Assembly (NCBI RefSeq): GCF_002086675.1
Contig: NZ_MVIF01000022.1
Coordinates: forward strand, 1-64,000
Length of the DNA stretch: 64,000 nucleotides
Source of the DNA: Mycobacterium persicum
GTDB taxonomy: Bacteria > Actinomycetota > Actinomycetes > Mycobacteriales > Mycobacteriaceae
Reading direction: 5' to 3'
Shown here: one piece after another, positions 37,569 through 46,799 of the stretch
Numbering within the stretch: the stretch's first letter is position 1
Layout: every line of letters starts with the position of its first letter
Notes under the pieces: generated by a model
Seen by the model: the letters and a program-made list of their open reading frames with translations, nothing else
What the model was told of the DNA's origin: nothing
Databases searched by the model: none
Program-made: the position numbers and the translations under genes

Positions 37569-38402
37569 TCAGACCACTCCGCGTAGTCCGTCACGGCCAA
37601 ACACCGGTTCCAGCATCGCCGAGAAGTCCGGGCCCCGTCGCAACATGTGGCCGCCGTCGACGTTGATCACCTGCCCGGTGATGAATCCGGCGGCGTCGCT
37701 GAGCAGAAACATCGCCAGGTTGGCGACGTCCTCGACCTCGCCGACCCGCGGCAGCGGCGTGCAGAGGGCGTAGTCGCGGCTCAGCTCCGGCGATTCGGTG
37801 ACCGGCGCGACGAGTTCGGTGCGGATCAGTCCCGGACGGATGCTGTTGACCCGCACCCAGGATGGGCCGAGCTCGTCGGCCGCCAACTGCATCAGGTGGT
37901 CGACCGCGGACTTGGTGACCCCGTAGGCGCCGAACCAGCGGTGGGTATTGCTGGCCGCGATCGAGGAGATGCCGACAAAGGACCCGCCTCCGCCGCGCAC
38001 CATCTCGCGCGCGGCGTGTTTGAGGACGTACATGGTGCCGTTGACGTTGAGGTCGACAGTGCGACGCCAGGCCGCCGAGTCGATCTGGGTGATCGGCCCG
38101 ATGGTCTCCGACCCGCCGGCGCAGTGCACCACGCCGTGCAGCTGCCCATGCCAGGCCGTTACCGCGTGGACCGCACGGGCGGTCTCCTCCTCGTTGGTGA
38201 CATCCGCCGGCTCGTAACGGATGGATCCGCCGCGTGCCTTCAGCGCTTCGAGTTCTCGCACGGCGCCCGCCAGCCGGTCGGGGTTGCGGCCGACGATCAT
38301 GACCGAGGCTCCGGCCGCCACCAGACCGGCGGCCACCCCCTTGCCGATTCCGCTGCCGCCGCCGGTGACCAGGTAGGTCCGGTCTTGAAAGGAAAGCTGC
38401 AT
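37569..38402 (-). CDS. SDR family oxidoreductase (2,4-dienoyl-CoA reductase/ketoacyl reductase-like)
   Basis: 277 residues. TGGGSGIGKGVAAG cofactor motif, GRNPDRL (Arg favouring NADPH), HCAGGSETIGPI, catalytic SSIAAS and YGVTKSAVDH, C-terminal GQVINVDGGHMLRRGP. The style suggests an enoyl- or ketoacyl-type reductase on acyl-CoA, but substrate is not determined. First gene of a two-SDR leftward unit. A KstR-like site lies 22 bp upstream of the ATG. Confidence 0.86.
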   Translation of the reverse strand: MQLSFQDRTYLVTGGGSGIGKGVAAGLVAAGASVMIVGRNPDRLAGAVRELEALKARGGSIRYEPADVTNEEETARAVHAVTAWHGQLHGVVHCAGGSETIGPITQIDSAAWRRTVDLNVNGTMYVLKHAAREMVRGGGGSFVGISSIAASNTHRWFGAYGVTKSAVDHLMQLAADELGPSWVRVNSIRPGLIRTELVAPVTESPELSRDYALCTPLPRVGEVEDVANLAMFLLSDAAGFITGQVINVDGGHMLRRGPDFSAMLEPVFGRDGLRGVV

Positions 38403-38959
38403 TCGAGCCCCTCACGGTGAAGCTGAAACAGGTTCTCGTTATCGAACCATGCGGCCGTCGGCGCGGGCATGAGTCCCCGGTGCCACCGAACACTTTCGTC
38501 ACAGCTGTCTCACCGGTTTCTCGGGAAGTTGGGCGGCGACTTGCCCATCTACTAGCGACTGTGAAGGTGTCGCTGTTCCCGGTCGTGGGGCTGCGCTCGG
38601 GTGTGGACGGTGTGGATAGATGGAAATCGGGTGCTGATGCGGTTGAGTCGGCGCCGAGTGTGCCGTGATGGTTTCGAGTGTGCGTCTACGGCATTGACAT
38701 TGCATCAAGGGCGGCAATCGGGCGGCAATTCTTCCGCCCAGGACGCACAATCGCGCCCGTGGGCGCAGCGTCGACGCCGTCACCGCGCGCTCGATGCGGC
38801 GGCACGACAACCGATTCGGTGAGCACCTGACACATCCCCCGAACGCCATCCCTCACAAGAGGTTTGAGCGACACCGCCCAATCGGTCTGCCGAAAACAGA
38901 AGGGACACCTCTGCCCCTTCCGGGTACCGGTGTGCCGGGTGTCACCCAAACTCGCGGCA
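38403..38959. other. gene-poor stretch, 557 bp
   Basis: No gene was recognised. Short open frames on both strands are low-complexity and lack motifs. The left end carries the promoter of the SDR pair with a KstR-like site (38424-38437) and a GGTTC-N8-GAACC inverted repeat (38431-38448). The right end is the 3' flank of the crotonase gene. Confidence 0.4.
38424..38437. promoter_or_regulatory. KstR-like operator candidate upstream of the SDR pair
   Basis: TGAAACAGGTTCTC matches the KstR consensus TnnAACnnGTTnnA at all fixed positions but the last (C for A). It also overlaps a GGTTC-N8-GAACC inverted repeat. It could belong to a different TetR-type regulator. Confidence 0.35.
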
Positions 38960-39895
38960 CTACGGCGTATCGCGGCGGGCCACCTTGGTCGGCTTGGCCG
39001 TACGCCAGTCTTCGACGTCGGGCGGCAGGCCGACCGGGAACCTGTTCTGGTTGTGGGCGGCCCAGTGGGCATGTCCCAACTCGTGGACGTGAAACGCGTG
39101 CCGCAGCGCCTCGGTGAAGCCCATGGCGTCGGAGGCCGCGTTGACCGAATCCTTGACCAGCAACGCCGCCATAGTGGGACGCTCGGCGATACGCCGCGCG
39201 AACTCCAGGGTCTTTTCCGCCAGCTCGGCGGCCGGAAAGACCTTCGACACCATGCCGAGCCGGTAGGCCTCGTCTGCATCCAGCGAATCACCGGTCAACA
39301 GCAGCTCTTTGGCCTTGCGCGGACCGAACTCCCAAGGGTGCGCGTAGTATTCGACGCCCGGCATACCCAGTCGCACCGCCACCACGTCGCTGAACTTGGC
39401 ATTGTCGGCGGCGACAATCAGGTCGCACGCCCAGATCAACATCAGGCCCGCCGAGATCGCGTTGCCCTGGACCTGGGCGATGGTGATCTTGCGCAAATCG
39501 CGCCAGCGGCAAGTGTTTTGGAAGTAGAAGTGCCACTCCTGCAGGTACAGCTTTTCCATGACCGCATCGCGGGTGGCGCCGTGGGAGCGGAAGGTCGGAT
39601 GCTGCGCCGGTCCGGGCTTGCGCTCCAGCATCGCCGCCTCGGACCCGAGGTCGTGCCCGGCGGAGAAGTTTTCTCCCCGCGCGGCCAGGATCACCACTCG
39701 CACGGCGTCGTCGGCCTCGGCCCGGCAGAACGCCTCGTCGAGCTGAACCAGCAGGGTTCGATTCTGCGCGTTGTGAGCCTCCGGACGGTTGAGCCAGATC
39801 CGCGCGATCCGCCCGTCGTCGAGGGTCTCGTATGCGACCAGCTCGGCGGGGTTGGCGCCGTCGGCCTGGGCACCGGCGTGATCCGAGATTGTCAT
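38960..39895 (-). CDS. enoyl-CoA hydratase/isomerase (crotonase) family
   Basis: 311 residues from the ATG at 39895 (GTG at 39904 is an alternative). Crotonase core: WLNRPEAHNAQNRTLL, oxyanion region GENFSAGHDLGSE, and AQVQGNAISAGLMLIWACDL. No acidic pair typical of efficient hydratases is obvious around the second motif, so it may be an isomerase or hydrolase type. Part of a lipid-type neighbourhood with the SDRs. Divergent from the amine oxidase with an inverted repeat in between. Confidence 0.85.
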   Translation of the reverse strand: MTISDHAGAQADGANPAELVAYETLDDGRIARIWLNRPEAHNAQNRTLLVQLDEAFCRAEADDAVRVVILAARGENFSAGHDLGSEAAMLERKPGPAQHPTFRSHGATRDAVMEKLYLQEWHFYFQNTCRWRDLRKITIAQVQGNAISAGLMLIWACDLIVAADNAKFSDVVAVRLGMPGVEYYAHPWEFGPRKAKELLLTGDSLDADEAYRLGMVSKVFPAAELAEKTLEFARRIAERPTMAALLVKDSVNAASDAMGFTEALRHAFHVHELGHAHWAAHNQNRFPVGLPPDVEDWRTAKPTKVARRDTP

Positions 39896-39944
39896 TGCGC
39901 CCACCTGTCTTGTCTCGCGTGGTCATCTGGGGCTGGCATCGACT

Positions 39945-39968
39945 TTACAGATTACGGCGACTCTGTAA
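39945..39968. promoter_or_regulatory. inverted repeat in divergent promoter, candidate TetR-type operator
   Basis: Arms TTACAG (39945-39950) and CTGTAA (39963-39968) are exact inverted repeats with a 12-bp spacer, about 50 bp upstream of the crotonase start. No cognate regulator gene lies alongside. Confidence 0.35.
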
Positions 39969-40082
39969 GAAGAGCGCGGGCCGGGCCCTCGATGCGTCGT
40001 CACACGTTGGAAAAGATTTGCTGCGGCACCGGTCGTCGAGGCGTAGCGTGAATACGCCGTGCCCGACCCCGGGAGAATGGCA

Positions 40083-41573
40083 ATGGCTCATCATCAATCG
40101 GATTTCTGTGCCGTGGGGGCGGTATATGCGGGGCTAACCGCCGCTTACCGCATTCATCAAGCGGGGCACTCGGTAACCGTGTTCGAAGCCGGACCCCGCG
40201 GTGGCGGGCGTACCTGGTCGGCAAAGCTTTCTAACGGTGCGCTCTTCGAGATCGACGGACAATGGGTGGGCGACGAGGACGCACAGCCGGACGTCCGCAG
40301 GCTCATGGATGAATTCGGAATCGAAGTCTATGGACAATGGGACCGGGGAAAGACCGTCTTCGTCGATTTGAAAAACAACATCCACACCTACGACGCCCAT
40401 GATGCGAATCCGTTAATCGCGCTGCCGCCGATTTCGATGGCAGCAAAATTGGATCTAAGCAAGGCCATACTCAGTATGGAAAAGATGTCCGAAGTGGTTA
40501 ATCCGGAAGCACCGTGGGACGACGTCCGGTTTCCGTTTACGGTCAGCCTGGGACCCGGCACCACCCGCGAAGCCGACCAGATGACCGTTCAATCCTGGTT
40601 CAACCTGAACATCATGACCAAAGAGGCAAGAGCGCTGCTGGGCGCGGCGATAGTCGGATATACGGGGGTGGAGCTCGCGGCGTGTTCGTTGCTGCACTGG
40701 CTGTTTGTCCTCAAGATCTACCGCAGCAAGCTCTTCAACATGAGCGGCCAGGCTCCGGGCCAGGCCCAGCAGTATCGCGTCCGCGGCGGAATGCAACAAA
40801 TGGCGGATCGGATAGTGGCGACGCTGGGCCCCGAAGCGGTACACCTCAATTCACCGGTCCGTCAGATCACCCAGGACGCCAATGGAGTCACGGTAAGCGC
40901 GGAAAACGTCGCCGTCCGGGCCCGCCGGGTAATCGTCGCGACGAACATCTCCATGACAAACTTCATCCACTTCGATCCGATCTTGCCGCCGGACCGGGCG
41001 CAACTCCAGCACCGCGTCCCCACCGGCGCGTTTTGGAAAATCTGGCTCTGCTACGACGAGGCCTTTTGGCGCCGGCGCGGGTTGGTCGGTGAATCCATTT
41101 CGATCTACCCGGGCGATTACAGCCCCAACGCGCGGGAATGCGGGTTCGACGAAAGCAGCGACAGACCCGGCCTGATGAGTGTCTTCCTCGCCGGTGACAA
41201 AGCTCGCGATTTCAACCACCTGACCCGAGCCGAGCGCAAAGCGCAGGTTCTCAAAGAGATGTCGCATCGCTTCGGCGCAGACGGCGGGCAGTTGTCCGAA
41301 CGGATTCACTTCCCGGCCGTGTCGCCGCAGAACCCGGCCGCGGACTCCTATTTCGAGTTCAACTGGTCCATGGACGAGTGGACCCGCGGGGATTTCGCCG
41401 GTTGCATGGGACCTGGAGTGTGGACCGGTCACGGGTTCGGGCCCGCGGTGCGCGAGCCGGTCGGACGTGTCCACTGGGCGGGCGTCGACACCTCGACGTA
41501 CCCGTACCACTGTGTGAGTGGTGCGGCGCAATCGGGCGAACGGGCGGCCCGGGAGGTGCTCGCCGCGGATTGA
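40083..41573 (+). CDS. flavin-dependent amine oxidase family protein
   Basis: 496 residues from the ATG at 40083 with GGGAGA 6 bases upstream. The FAD-binding N-terminus reads CAVGAVYAGLTAAYRIHQAG instead of the usual GxGxxG (GAGFAG-type), then EAGPRGGGRTWS, RVRGGMQQMADRI and a C-terminal GRVHWAGVDTSTYPYHCVSG. In active relatives (e.g. monoamine oxidase/AofH) the last motif is a GTET-type substrate and FAD site. The altered Rossmann glycine raises doubt about FAD binding. The gene is less GC-rich than its neighbours in the 40.2-40.8 kb part. Substrate unknown. Confidence 0.8.
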   Translation: MAHHQSDFCAVGAVYAGLTAAYRIHQAGHSVTVFEAGPRGGGRTWSAKLSNGALFEIDGQWVGDEDAQPDVRRLMDEFGIEVYGQWDRGKTVFVDLKNNIHTYDAHDANPLIALPPISMAAKLDLSKAILSMEKMSEVVNPEAPWDDVRFPFTVSLGPGTTREADQMTVQSWFNLNIMTKEARALLGAAIVGYTGVELAACSLLHWLFVLKIYRSKLFNMSGQAPGQAQQYRVRGGMQQMADRIVATLGPEAVHLNSPVRQITQDANGVTVSAENVAVRARRVIVATNISMTNFIHFDPILPPDRAQLQHRVPTGAFWKIWLCYDEAFWRRRGLVGESISIYPGDYSPNARECGFDESSDRPGLMSVFLAGDKARDFNHLTRAERKAQVLKEMSHRFGADGGQLSERIHFPAVSPQNPAADSYFEFNWSMDEWTRGDFAGCMGPGVWTGHGFGPAVREPVGRVHWAGVDTSTYPYHCVSGAAQSGERAAREVLAAD

Positions 41574-41628
41574 GCCTGGCTCGCCGTCGTGGCTGCGTCC
41601 CGGATTTAGTTTCGCTTAGAGTTGTGTA

Positions 41629-41793
41629 ATGCCTACCAAAACTGACCATGGCGATATCGGCGACGTGGAACCGGTGGCCGACAGCACCGCGAGCCAGGCC
41701 AGGAGGGTCGTCGCCGCATACGCTAACGACGCCGACGAGTGCCGCATTTTCTTGTCCATGCTCGGTATTGGGCCGGCGAAGCTCGAGAGCTAA
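41629..41793 (+). CDS. 54-residue protein coupled to otsA (Rv3489-like)
   Basis: A short gene, ATG at 41629 to TAA at 41793, giving [20 protein letters not shown]... with a C-terminal part [17 protein letters not shown]. Its stop overlaps the otsA start (TAATG). The same arrangement, a 54-residue protein before otsA, occurs in M. tuberculosis as Rv3489. No known domain. Confidence 0.75.
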   Translation: MPTKTDHGDIGDVEPVADSTASQARRVVAAYANDADECRIFLSMLGIGPAKLES

Positions 41794-43277
41794 TGGCTTC
41801 CAGGGGATCCGCGGAGCCCACAACAACGGAAGTCTTCGGGGACTCTGACTTCGTCGTCGTCGCCAACCGACTGCCGGTCGACCAGGAGCGGCTTCCCGAC
41901 GGCACCACCACCTGGAAGCGCAGCCCTGGCGGGCTGGTCACCGCGCTCGAGCCGCTACTGCGGCGCCGGCGCGGGGCCTGGGTCGGCTGGCCCGGTGTTG
42001 CCGAAGCCGATGTCGACGTGGTTGACGAGCCCATCGTCCAGGATGAGCTGCGGCTGCATCCGGTACGGCTGTCCGCCGACGACATCGCTGAGTATTACGA
42101 AGGGTTTTCCAACGCCACATTGTGGCCCCTCTACCACGACGTCATCGTCAAGCCGCTCTACCACCGCAAGTGGTGGGAGCGGTATGTCGACGTCAACCGT
42201 CGCTTCGCCGAAGCCACCGCACGCGCGGCCGGTCGCGGCGGAACCGTCTGGGTTCAGGACTACCAGCTGCAATTGGTCCCCAAGATGCTGCGCACGATGC
42301 GGCCCGATCTGACCATCGGGTTCTTCTTGCACATCCCGTTTCCGCCGGTAGAGCTGTTCATGCAATTGCCGTGGCGCACCGAGATCATCGAGGGCCTGCT
42401 CGGGGCCGACCTGGTGGGGTTCCACCTGGTCGGCGACGCCCAGAACTTCCTGTTTCTGGCCAGACAGCTGCTCGACGCCGAAACGTCGCGCGGAGCTGTC
42501 GGCGTGCGGTCCCGATTCGGTGCGGTACAACTCGAGTCGCGCACGATTCGGGTGGGCGCCTTCCCCATCTCCATCGACTCCGGGGCGCTCGACCAGGCGG
42601 CGCGACATCGCGACATCAAGCGCCGGGCTCGCGAGATCCGCGCCGAACTCGGTAACCCCCGCAAGATCCTGCTCGGCGTGGACCGCCTCGACTACACCAA
42701 GGGCATCGACGTACGGCTGAAGGCGTTCTACGAGCTACTGGCCGAGGGGCGCGCCAAACGCGACGACACCGTGTTGATCCAGCTGGCAACACCCAGCCGC
42801 GAGCGGGTCGAGAGTTACCAGATACTGCGTAACGACATCGAACGCCAGGTCGGCCACATCAACGGCGAGTACGCCGAGGTCGGTCACCCGGTGGTGCACT
42901 ACCTGCACCGTCCGGTGCCCCGCAACGAGCTGATCGCCTATTTCGTGGCCAGCGACGTCATGTTGGTCACCCCGCTGCGGGACGGGATGAACCTGGTGGC
43001 CAAGGAGTACGTCGCCTGCCGCAGTGATCTCGGCGGCGCCCTGGTCCTCAGCGAATTCACCGGGGCCGCCGCCGAACTGCGACAGGCATATCTGGTCAAC
43101 CCGCATGACCTCGAAGGGCTCAAGGACGCGATCGAGGGGGCGCTCAACCAGAGCGACGAAGAGGGACGGCGCCGGATGCGCGCGCTGCGGCGCCAGGTGC
43201 TGGCCCACGACGTGGACCGCTGGGCTCGCTCGTTCCTCGACGCCCTTGCCGAGGCGCGTCCGAAGGACCCGGGTTAA
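41793..43277 (+). CDS. otsA: trehalose-6-phosphate synthase
   Basis: 494 residues, glycosyltransferase family 20. Motifs: VVVANRLPV at the N-terminus, [46 protein letters not shown], and [17 protein letters not shown]. Joins UDP- or ADP-glucose to glucose-6-phosphate to form trehalose-6-phosphate, precursor of trehalose used in mycolate glycolipids. The start at 41793 is fixed by coupling with the upstream 54-codon gene. The end overlaps the convergent FetB-like gene by 4 bases. Orthologue of Rv3490. Confidence 0.95.
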   Translation: MASRGSAEPTTTEVFGDSDFVVVANRLPVDQERLPDGTTTWKRSPGGLVTALEPLLRRRRGAWVGWPGVAEADVDVVDEPIVQDELRLHPVRLSADDIAEYYEGFSNATLWPLYHDVIVKPLYHRKWWERYVDVNRRFAEATARAAGRGGTVWVQDYQLQLVPKMLRTMRPDLTIGFFLHIPFPPVELFMQLPWRTEIIEGLLGADLVGFHLVGDAQNFLFLARQLLDAETSRGAVGVRSRFGAVQLESRTIRVGAFPISIDSGALDQAARHRDIKRRAREIRAELGNPRKILLGVDRLDYTKGIDVRLKAFYELLAEGRAKRDDTVLIQLATPSRERVESYQILRNDIERQVGHINGEYAEVGHPVVHYLHRPVPRNELIAYFVASDVMLVTPLRDGMNLVAKEYVACRSDLGGALVLSEFTGAAAELRQAYLVNPHDLEGLKDAIEGALNQSDEEGRRRMRALRRQVLAHDVDRWARSFLDALAEARPKDPG

Positions 43278-44056
43278 CTCCGGGGCCGGGAACGCAGCGG
43301 CAGTAACCGATGGTCCCGGGTGAAAACCAGGCGCACCAGCCCCAGTGCCACGACGACGGTGGTGGTCGCGACCGAGCCCAGGACCAGGAACATCACCACC
43401 GCCTGCACCAGCACGGCCTGCACCGGTGGCACCCCGGCAAGGATGAGTCCGGTCATGGCACCCGGAAGGAACACCAGTCCGGTGGCCTTCGTGGTCTCGA
43501 TCTGCGGAGAGATCGCCGACCGCAGCGCGATCCGCAGATACGGAGCCGCGGCCTGACGCGACGGCTGCCCGAGGGCGAGTCTGGCTTCCACCTCGTCACG
43601 TTTGTCGCGCAGCTCGTCGACCAGGCGCCGGGCCACCAGCACCATGGCGGTCATCGAGTTGCCGATCATCATTCCGGCAATCGGCACCAGGGTTCGGGCC
43701 TGCAGCGGAAAGACCCGCAGCCCGAATATCACCCCCAAGGTGATCGCGGCCGCCGCGGCGAACGCGGCAATGGCCAGCGGCGCCAGCCGCGGCACCTCGG
43801 GTGCCCGCCGGCGGGCGACATCGCCGGCGTAGCCGATCATGCCCGCCGTCCACGCCGCCGACCACCACAACGACCGGCCGGGCGCGAAGAGCAGCGTCAG
43901 CGCGCCCCCGACGAGCAGCAACTGGACCAGCGCGCGGGCGGCCGCCCAGACTACCTGCCTTTCCAGGCCCAGCCGCTGCCACAGCGAGATGGCCGCCGCG
44001 AACACCACCAGGGCCAGCGATGTCGCCAGCCCGATCCAACCGACCTGGCCGGTCAT
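43274..44056 (-). CDS. FetB-like ABC transporter permease (UPF0014)
   Basis: 260 residues with about seven hydrophobic segments. Family signatures [31 protein letters not shown] and [19 protein letters not shown]. FetAB systems are associated with iron export or oxidative-stress tolerance in enteric bacteria. Its start overlaps the ATPase stop by 4 bases (ATGA), so the pair forms one transporter. Convergent with otsA. Confidence 0.87.
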   Translation of the reverse strand: MTGQVGWIGLATSLALVVFAAAISLWQRLGLERQVVWAAARALVQLLLVGGALTLLFAPGRSLWWSAAWTAGMIGYAGDVARRRAPEVPRLAPLAIAAFAAAAAITLGVIFGLRVFPLQARTLVPIAGMMIGNSMTAMVLVARRLVDELRDKRDEVEARLALGQPSRQAAAPYLRIALRSAISPQIETTKATGLVFLPGAMTGLILAGVPPVQAVLVQAVVMFLVLGSVATTTVVVALGLVRLVFTRDHRLLPLRSRPRS

Positions 44057-44829
44057 GACGTCACCTGATCGTCGGCCTTACCGTCGCCCGGCTTGGAGGC
44101 CGGCTTGGAGACAACGTCGACGAGTCCTACGCAGCGGCCCCGTTCGATGTGCACGATCCGGTCAGCGGCCCGCTCGGCTTGCGCCGGGTCGTGGGTGACC
44201 CACAGGGCGGGAATGCCGTCGTCGGCCAGCCCACGCACCGCACGCTCGATCACCCGGGCCGCTTCGGCGTCGACGGCTGAGGTGGGTTCGTCGAGCAGCA
44301 GCACCTGCGGGCGGGCCATCAGGGTGCGGGCCAGGCACATGCGCTGCGCCTCCCCGCCCGACAACGCGGTCGCGTCGCGGTCCAACCATGACCCGGTGAG
44401 CGCCACCCGGGCCAGCGTGTCCCGCAGCTGCGCTTGCGACGCAGTCGGCTCGGCGACCAGCAGGTTGTCGGCGACCGTGCCCGGAAACGGTGTAGGACGC
44501 TGGAAACACATGCCCACCCGGCGCCGCAGCCACAACGGGTCGGTCTCGGCTATATCCGTGCCGCAGAACAACACTCGCCCGCTCGTCGGCACCTCCAGTC
44601 GATTGCACAACCGCAGCAGGGTCGACTTGCCCGATCCGGACGGGCCGAACACCGCCGTCACCCCGTGCCGGGGAATGGCGGCGGTGAACCCGTCCAACGC
44701 TCGCACCCGGTCACGTTGGACGACAACGTCGGCGAAGTCGAACACCGAAACGTCATCCACTGCCAAATCCACTGCTAAGCCTCGATCTGCCCGGGGGTCG
44801 GTCGCGAACGATTCCTGCGGTACGCTCAC
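44053..44829 (-). CDS. FetA-like ABC transporter ATP-binding protein
   Basis: 258 residues from the GTG at 44829; later GTGs (near 44772 and 44760) are possible. Walker A FGPSGSGKSTLL, signature LSGGEAQRMCLA, Walker B VLLLDEPTSAVDAE, H-loop WVTHDPAQAERAADR. The Lys/Asp-rich C-tail is not typical. Works with the FetB-like permease. Divergent from DoxX with a promoter carrying the PadR-type motif at 44840-44857, directly upstream of the start. Confidence 0.87.
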   Translation of the reverse strand: MSVPQESFATDPRADRGLAVDLAVDDVSVFDFADVVVQRDRVRALDGFTAAIPRHGVTAVFGPSGSGKSTLLRLCNRLEVPTSGRVLFCGTDIAETDPLWLRRRVGMCFQRPTPFPGTVADNLLVAEPTASQAQLRDTLARVALTGSWLDRDATALSGGEAQRMCLARTLMARPQVLLLDEPTSAVDAEAARVIERAVRGLADDGIPALWVTHDPAQAERAADRIVHIERGRCVGLVDVVSKPASKPGDGKADDQVTS

Positions 44830-44839
44830 TCCGAAGACT

Positions 44840-44857
44840 ATCGGAACACGATATCGG
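44840..44857. promoter_or_regulatory. 18-bp motif, candidate PadR operator, promoter of fetAB-like and doxX-like genes
   Basis: ATCGGAACACGATATCGG. The same motif with one change (ATCGGAACCCGATATCGG) is upstream of the padR gene. It contains the palindrome CGATATCG and two direct ATCGG repeats. It lies 8 bp from the TTG start of DoxX and overlaps its GGAG ribosome site. Confidence 0.6.
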
Positions 44858-44865
44858 AGTCCGAG

Positions 44866-45339
44866 TTGGCGGTGACGGGTTCGGGACGAGTCTCCTGGCG
44901 GCGATTGCTGCACGCGGAGGGGCCGCCGGCCGCGATCTGCATACGACTGCTCGTCGGCTTGGTGTTCCTCAGCGAGGGCATCCAGAAGTTTCGCTACCCG
45001 CAGCAACTTGGGCCCGGCCGCTTCGAGCGGATCGGAATACCCGCCGCCACCTTCTTCGCCAATCTGGACGGCGTTGTCGAAATCTTATGCGGCACAATGG
45101 TTGTTCTGGGCCTGCTGACCCGGGTCGCGGCCATTCCGCTGCTCGTCGACATTATCGGTGCGATCGCCTTGACCAAGATTCCCGAGCTGCGGCCCGGGGG
45201 CTTTCTCGGTGTGCAGGGCTTCTGGGGCATGGCCCACGACGCACGCACCGACCTGTCGATGCTGCTCGGGCTGATCTTTTTGCTGTGGGCCGGTCCCGGC
45301 CGGTGGTCACTGGATGCGCGGCTGGCCAATGCCGGTTGA
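44866..45339 (+). CDS. DoxX family membrane protein (Rv3486-like)
   Basis: 157 residues from a TTG at 44866, chosen because GGAG ends 6 bases upstream. Four hydrophobic segments: ICIRLLVGLVFLSEGIQKF, EILCGTMVVLGLLTRVAAIP, LLVDIIGAIALTKI and DLSMLLGLIFLLWAGPG. DoxX proteins are membrane oxidoreductase partners, often in redox-stress loci. The multicopper oxidase start overlaps the end of this gene by 11 bases. Confidence 0.82.
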   Translation: MAVTGSGRVSWRRLLHAEGPPAAICIRLLVGLVFLSEGIQKFRYPQQLGPGRFERIGIPAATFFANLDGVVEILCGTMVVLGLLTRVAAIPLLVDIIGAIALTKIPELRPGGFLGVQGFWGMAHDARTDLSMLLGLIFLLWAGPGRWSLDARLANAG

Positions 45340-46783
45340 TCGACGCGGCTTCCTCACCTGGAGCGGCCTGGGGGTGCTCACCGCCACCGGCCTGGCGACC
45401 GCCTGCTCGCATAGCCCGCCGGCCGGTAAGGCCGACTACACGCTGCGCATCGGGCAGAGCCAGGTGGAAGTCGCCCCCGGCAAACTCGTCGCAACCACCA
45501 CCTACAACGGCCAATTCCCGGGGCCACTGCTGAGGTTTACCGAGGGCAAGCAGATCACCGTCGACGTCCACAATGACACCGGCACCCCGCAACAGCTGCA
45601 CTGGCACGGCCAACACCTGCCGGTGGAGGTCGACGGCTCGGCCGAGGAAGGCACCCCGTTCATCGCCGCCCACGGCATGCGCCGGATCTCGTTTGTTCCC
45701 GGCCCGTCGGGATTCCGCTTCTACCACACCCACCTCAACCCGGGCGCCGACCTGACGGGCGGGCAATACGGCGGCTTGGTCGGCCCCGTCTACATCGAGC
45801 CCAAGCATGAACCGGGCGCTTACGACCGCGAAGTGTTCCTGACGCTCAAGGAGTTCGAGCCCAGCCTGAGCCAGGGCGGTGACATGCCCGGCGGCTTCCT
45901 GGCCGGTGAGGCGGTCGCCGGATTGAAAGACCAAGGCGAGCAAGCGATGAACGCCGCACTGGCTGCCGGCCTGCCGCATGGCTACGAAGTGGGCTATGAG
46001 GTCTTCACCGTCAACGGCCGCACCCTGGGCCACGGCGAACCGATCCGGGTCAGGAGCGGCGAGCGGGTGATGCTGCATGTCCTCAACGGCAGCGCCACCG
46101 AGAACCGCAGCCTGGCCCTGCCCGGACACGTCTTCACCGTGGTGGCCCTGGACGGCAATCCGGTGCCCAAACCCGTTGCGGTTCCGGTGTTGTGGCTCGG
46201 CGCCGCCGAACGCATCTCGGCGGTCGTGGAGATGAACCACCCCGGCGTCTGGATCCTCGGCGACCTCTCCGACGAGGACCGTCAAGCGGGTATGGGCACC
46301 GTCGTCGAATACGCCGGCCGCACCGGCGACCCGCAGTGGGCCCCGCCGCCCGAGTTTGCCTGGGACTACCGGGTGTTCGGCAGCGGCGGCACTCCCCCGG
46401 CCGCTGATCGGGTTATCGACCTGTTCATCGAGAAGCGCAACGCCGCCAGCGACGGGTTCAACGTCTGGACCGTCAACGGCGCCGCGTTCGCCATGGGCAC
46501 CAACCAACCGGTGCTCGACATCGTGCGGGGGCAGCGCTACCGGCTGCGGTTCCGCAACGGCACCGACGACATCCACCCGATGCATCTGCATCGACATACC
46601 TTCGAAATCACCCATGTCGCAGGCACACCGACGGCAGGTGTTCGCAAGGACGTCGCGATGCTGGGCGGGTACCAGATCATGGAGGTCGACTTCACCGCCG
46701 ACCAACCGGGGCTGTCGCTGTTGCACTGCCACCAACAGATACACATGGACTTCGGTTTCATGACGCTGCTGCGCTGCTCCTAG
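45329..46783 (+). CDS. Tat-exported multicopper oxidase
   Basis: 484 residues from the ATG at 45329. Twin-arginine signal: RRGFLTWSGLGVLTATG, with a lipobox-like LATAC (Cys26), so probably a membrane-anchored lipoprotein. Copper motifs HWHGQHL, FYHTH, HPMHLHRH and HCHQQIHMDF supply type 1, 2 and 3 ligands. These enzymes oxidise Cu(I), Fe(II) or phenols and protect against metal stress, outside the membrane. In an operon with doxX and upstream of padR. Confidence 0.9.
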   Translation: MPVDRRGFLTWSGLGVLTATGLATACSHSPPAGKADYTLRIGQSQVEVAPGKLVATTTYNGQFPGPLLRFTEGKQITVDVHNDTGTPQQLHWHGQHLPVEVDGSAEEGTPFIAAHGMRRISFVPGPSGFRFYHTHLNPGADLTGGQYGGLVGPVYIEPKHEPGAYDREVFLTLKEFEPSLSQGGDMPGGFLAGEAVAGLKDQGEQAMNAALAAGLPHGYEVGYEVFTVNGRTLGHGEPIRVRSGERVMLHVLNGSATENRSLALPGHVFTVVALDGNPVPKPVAVPVLWLGAAERISAVVEMNHPGVWILGDLSDEDRQAGMGTVVEYAGRTGDPQWAPPPEFAWDYRVFGSGGTPPAADRVIDLFIEKRNAASDGFNVWTVNGAAFAMGTNQPVLDIVRGQRYRLRFRNGTDDIHPMHLHRHTFEITHVAGTPTAGVRKDVAMLGGYQIMEVDFTADQPGLSLLHCHQQIHMDFGFMTLLRCS

Positions 46784-46799
46784 ACCTGCACACCGTAGA

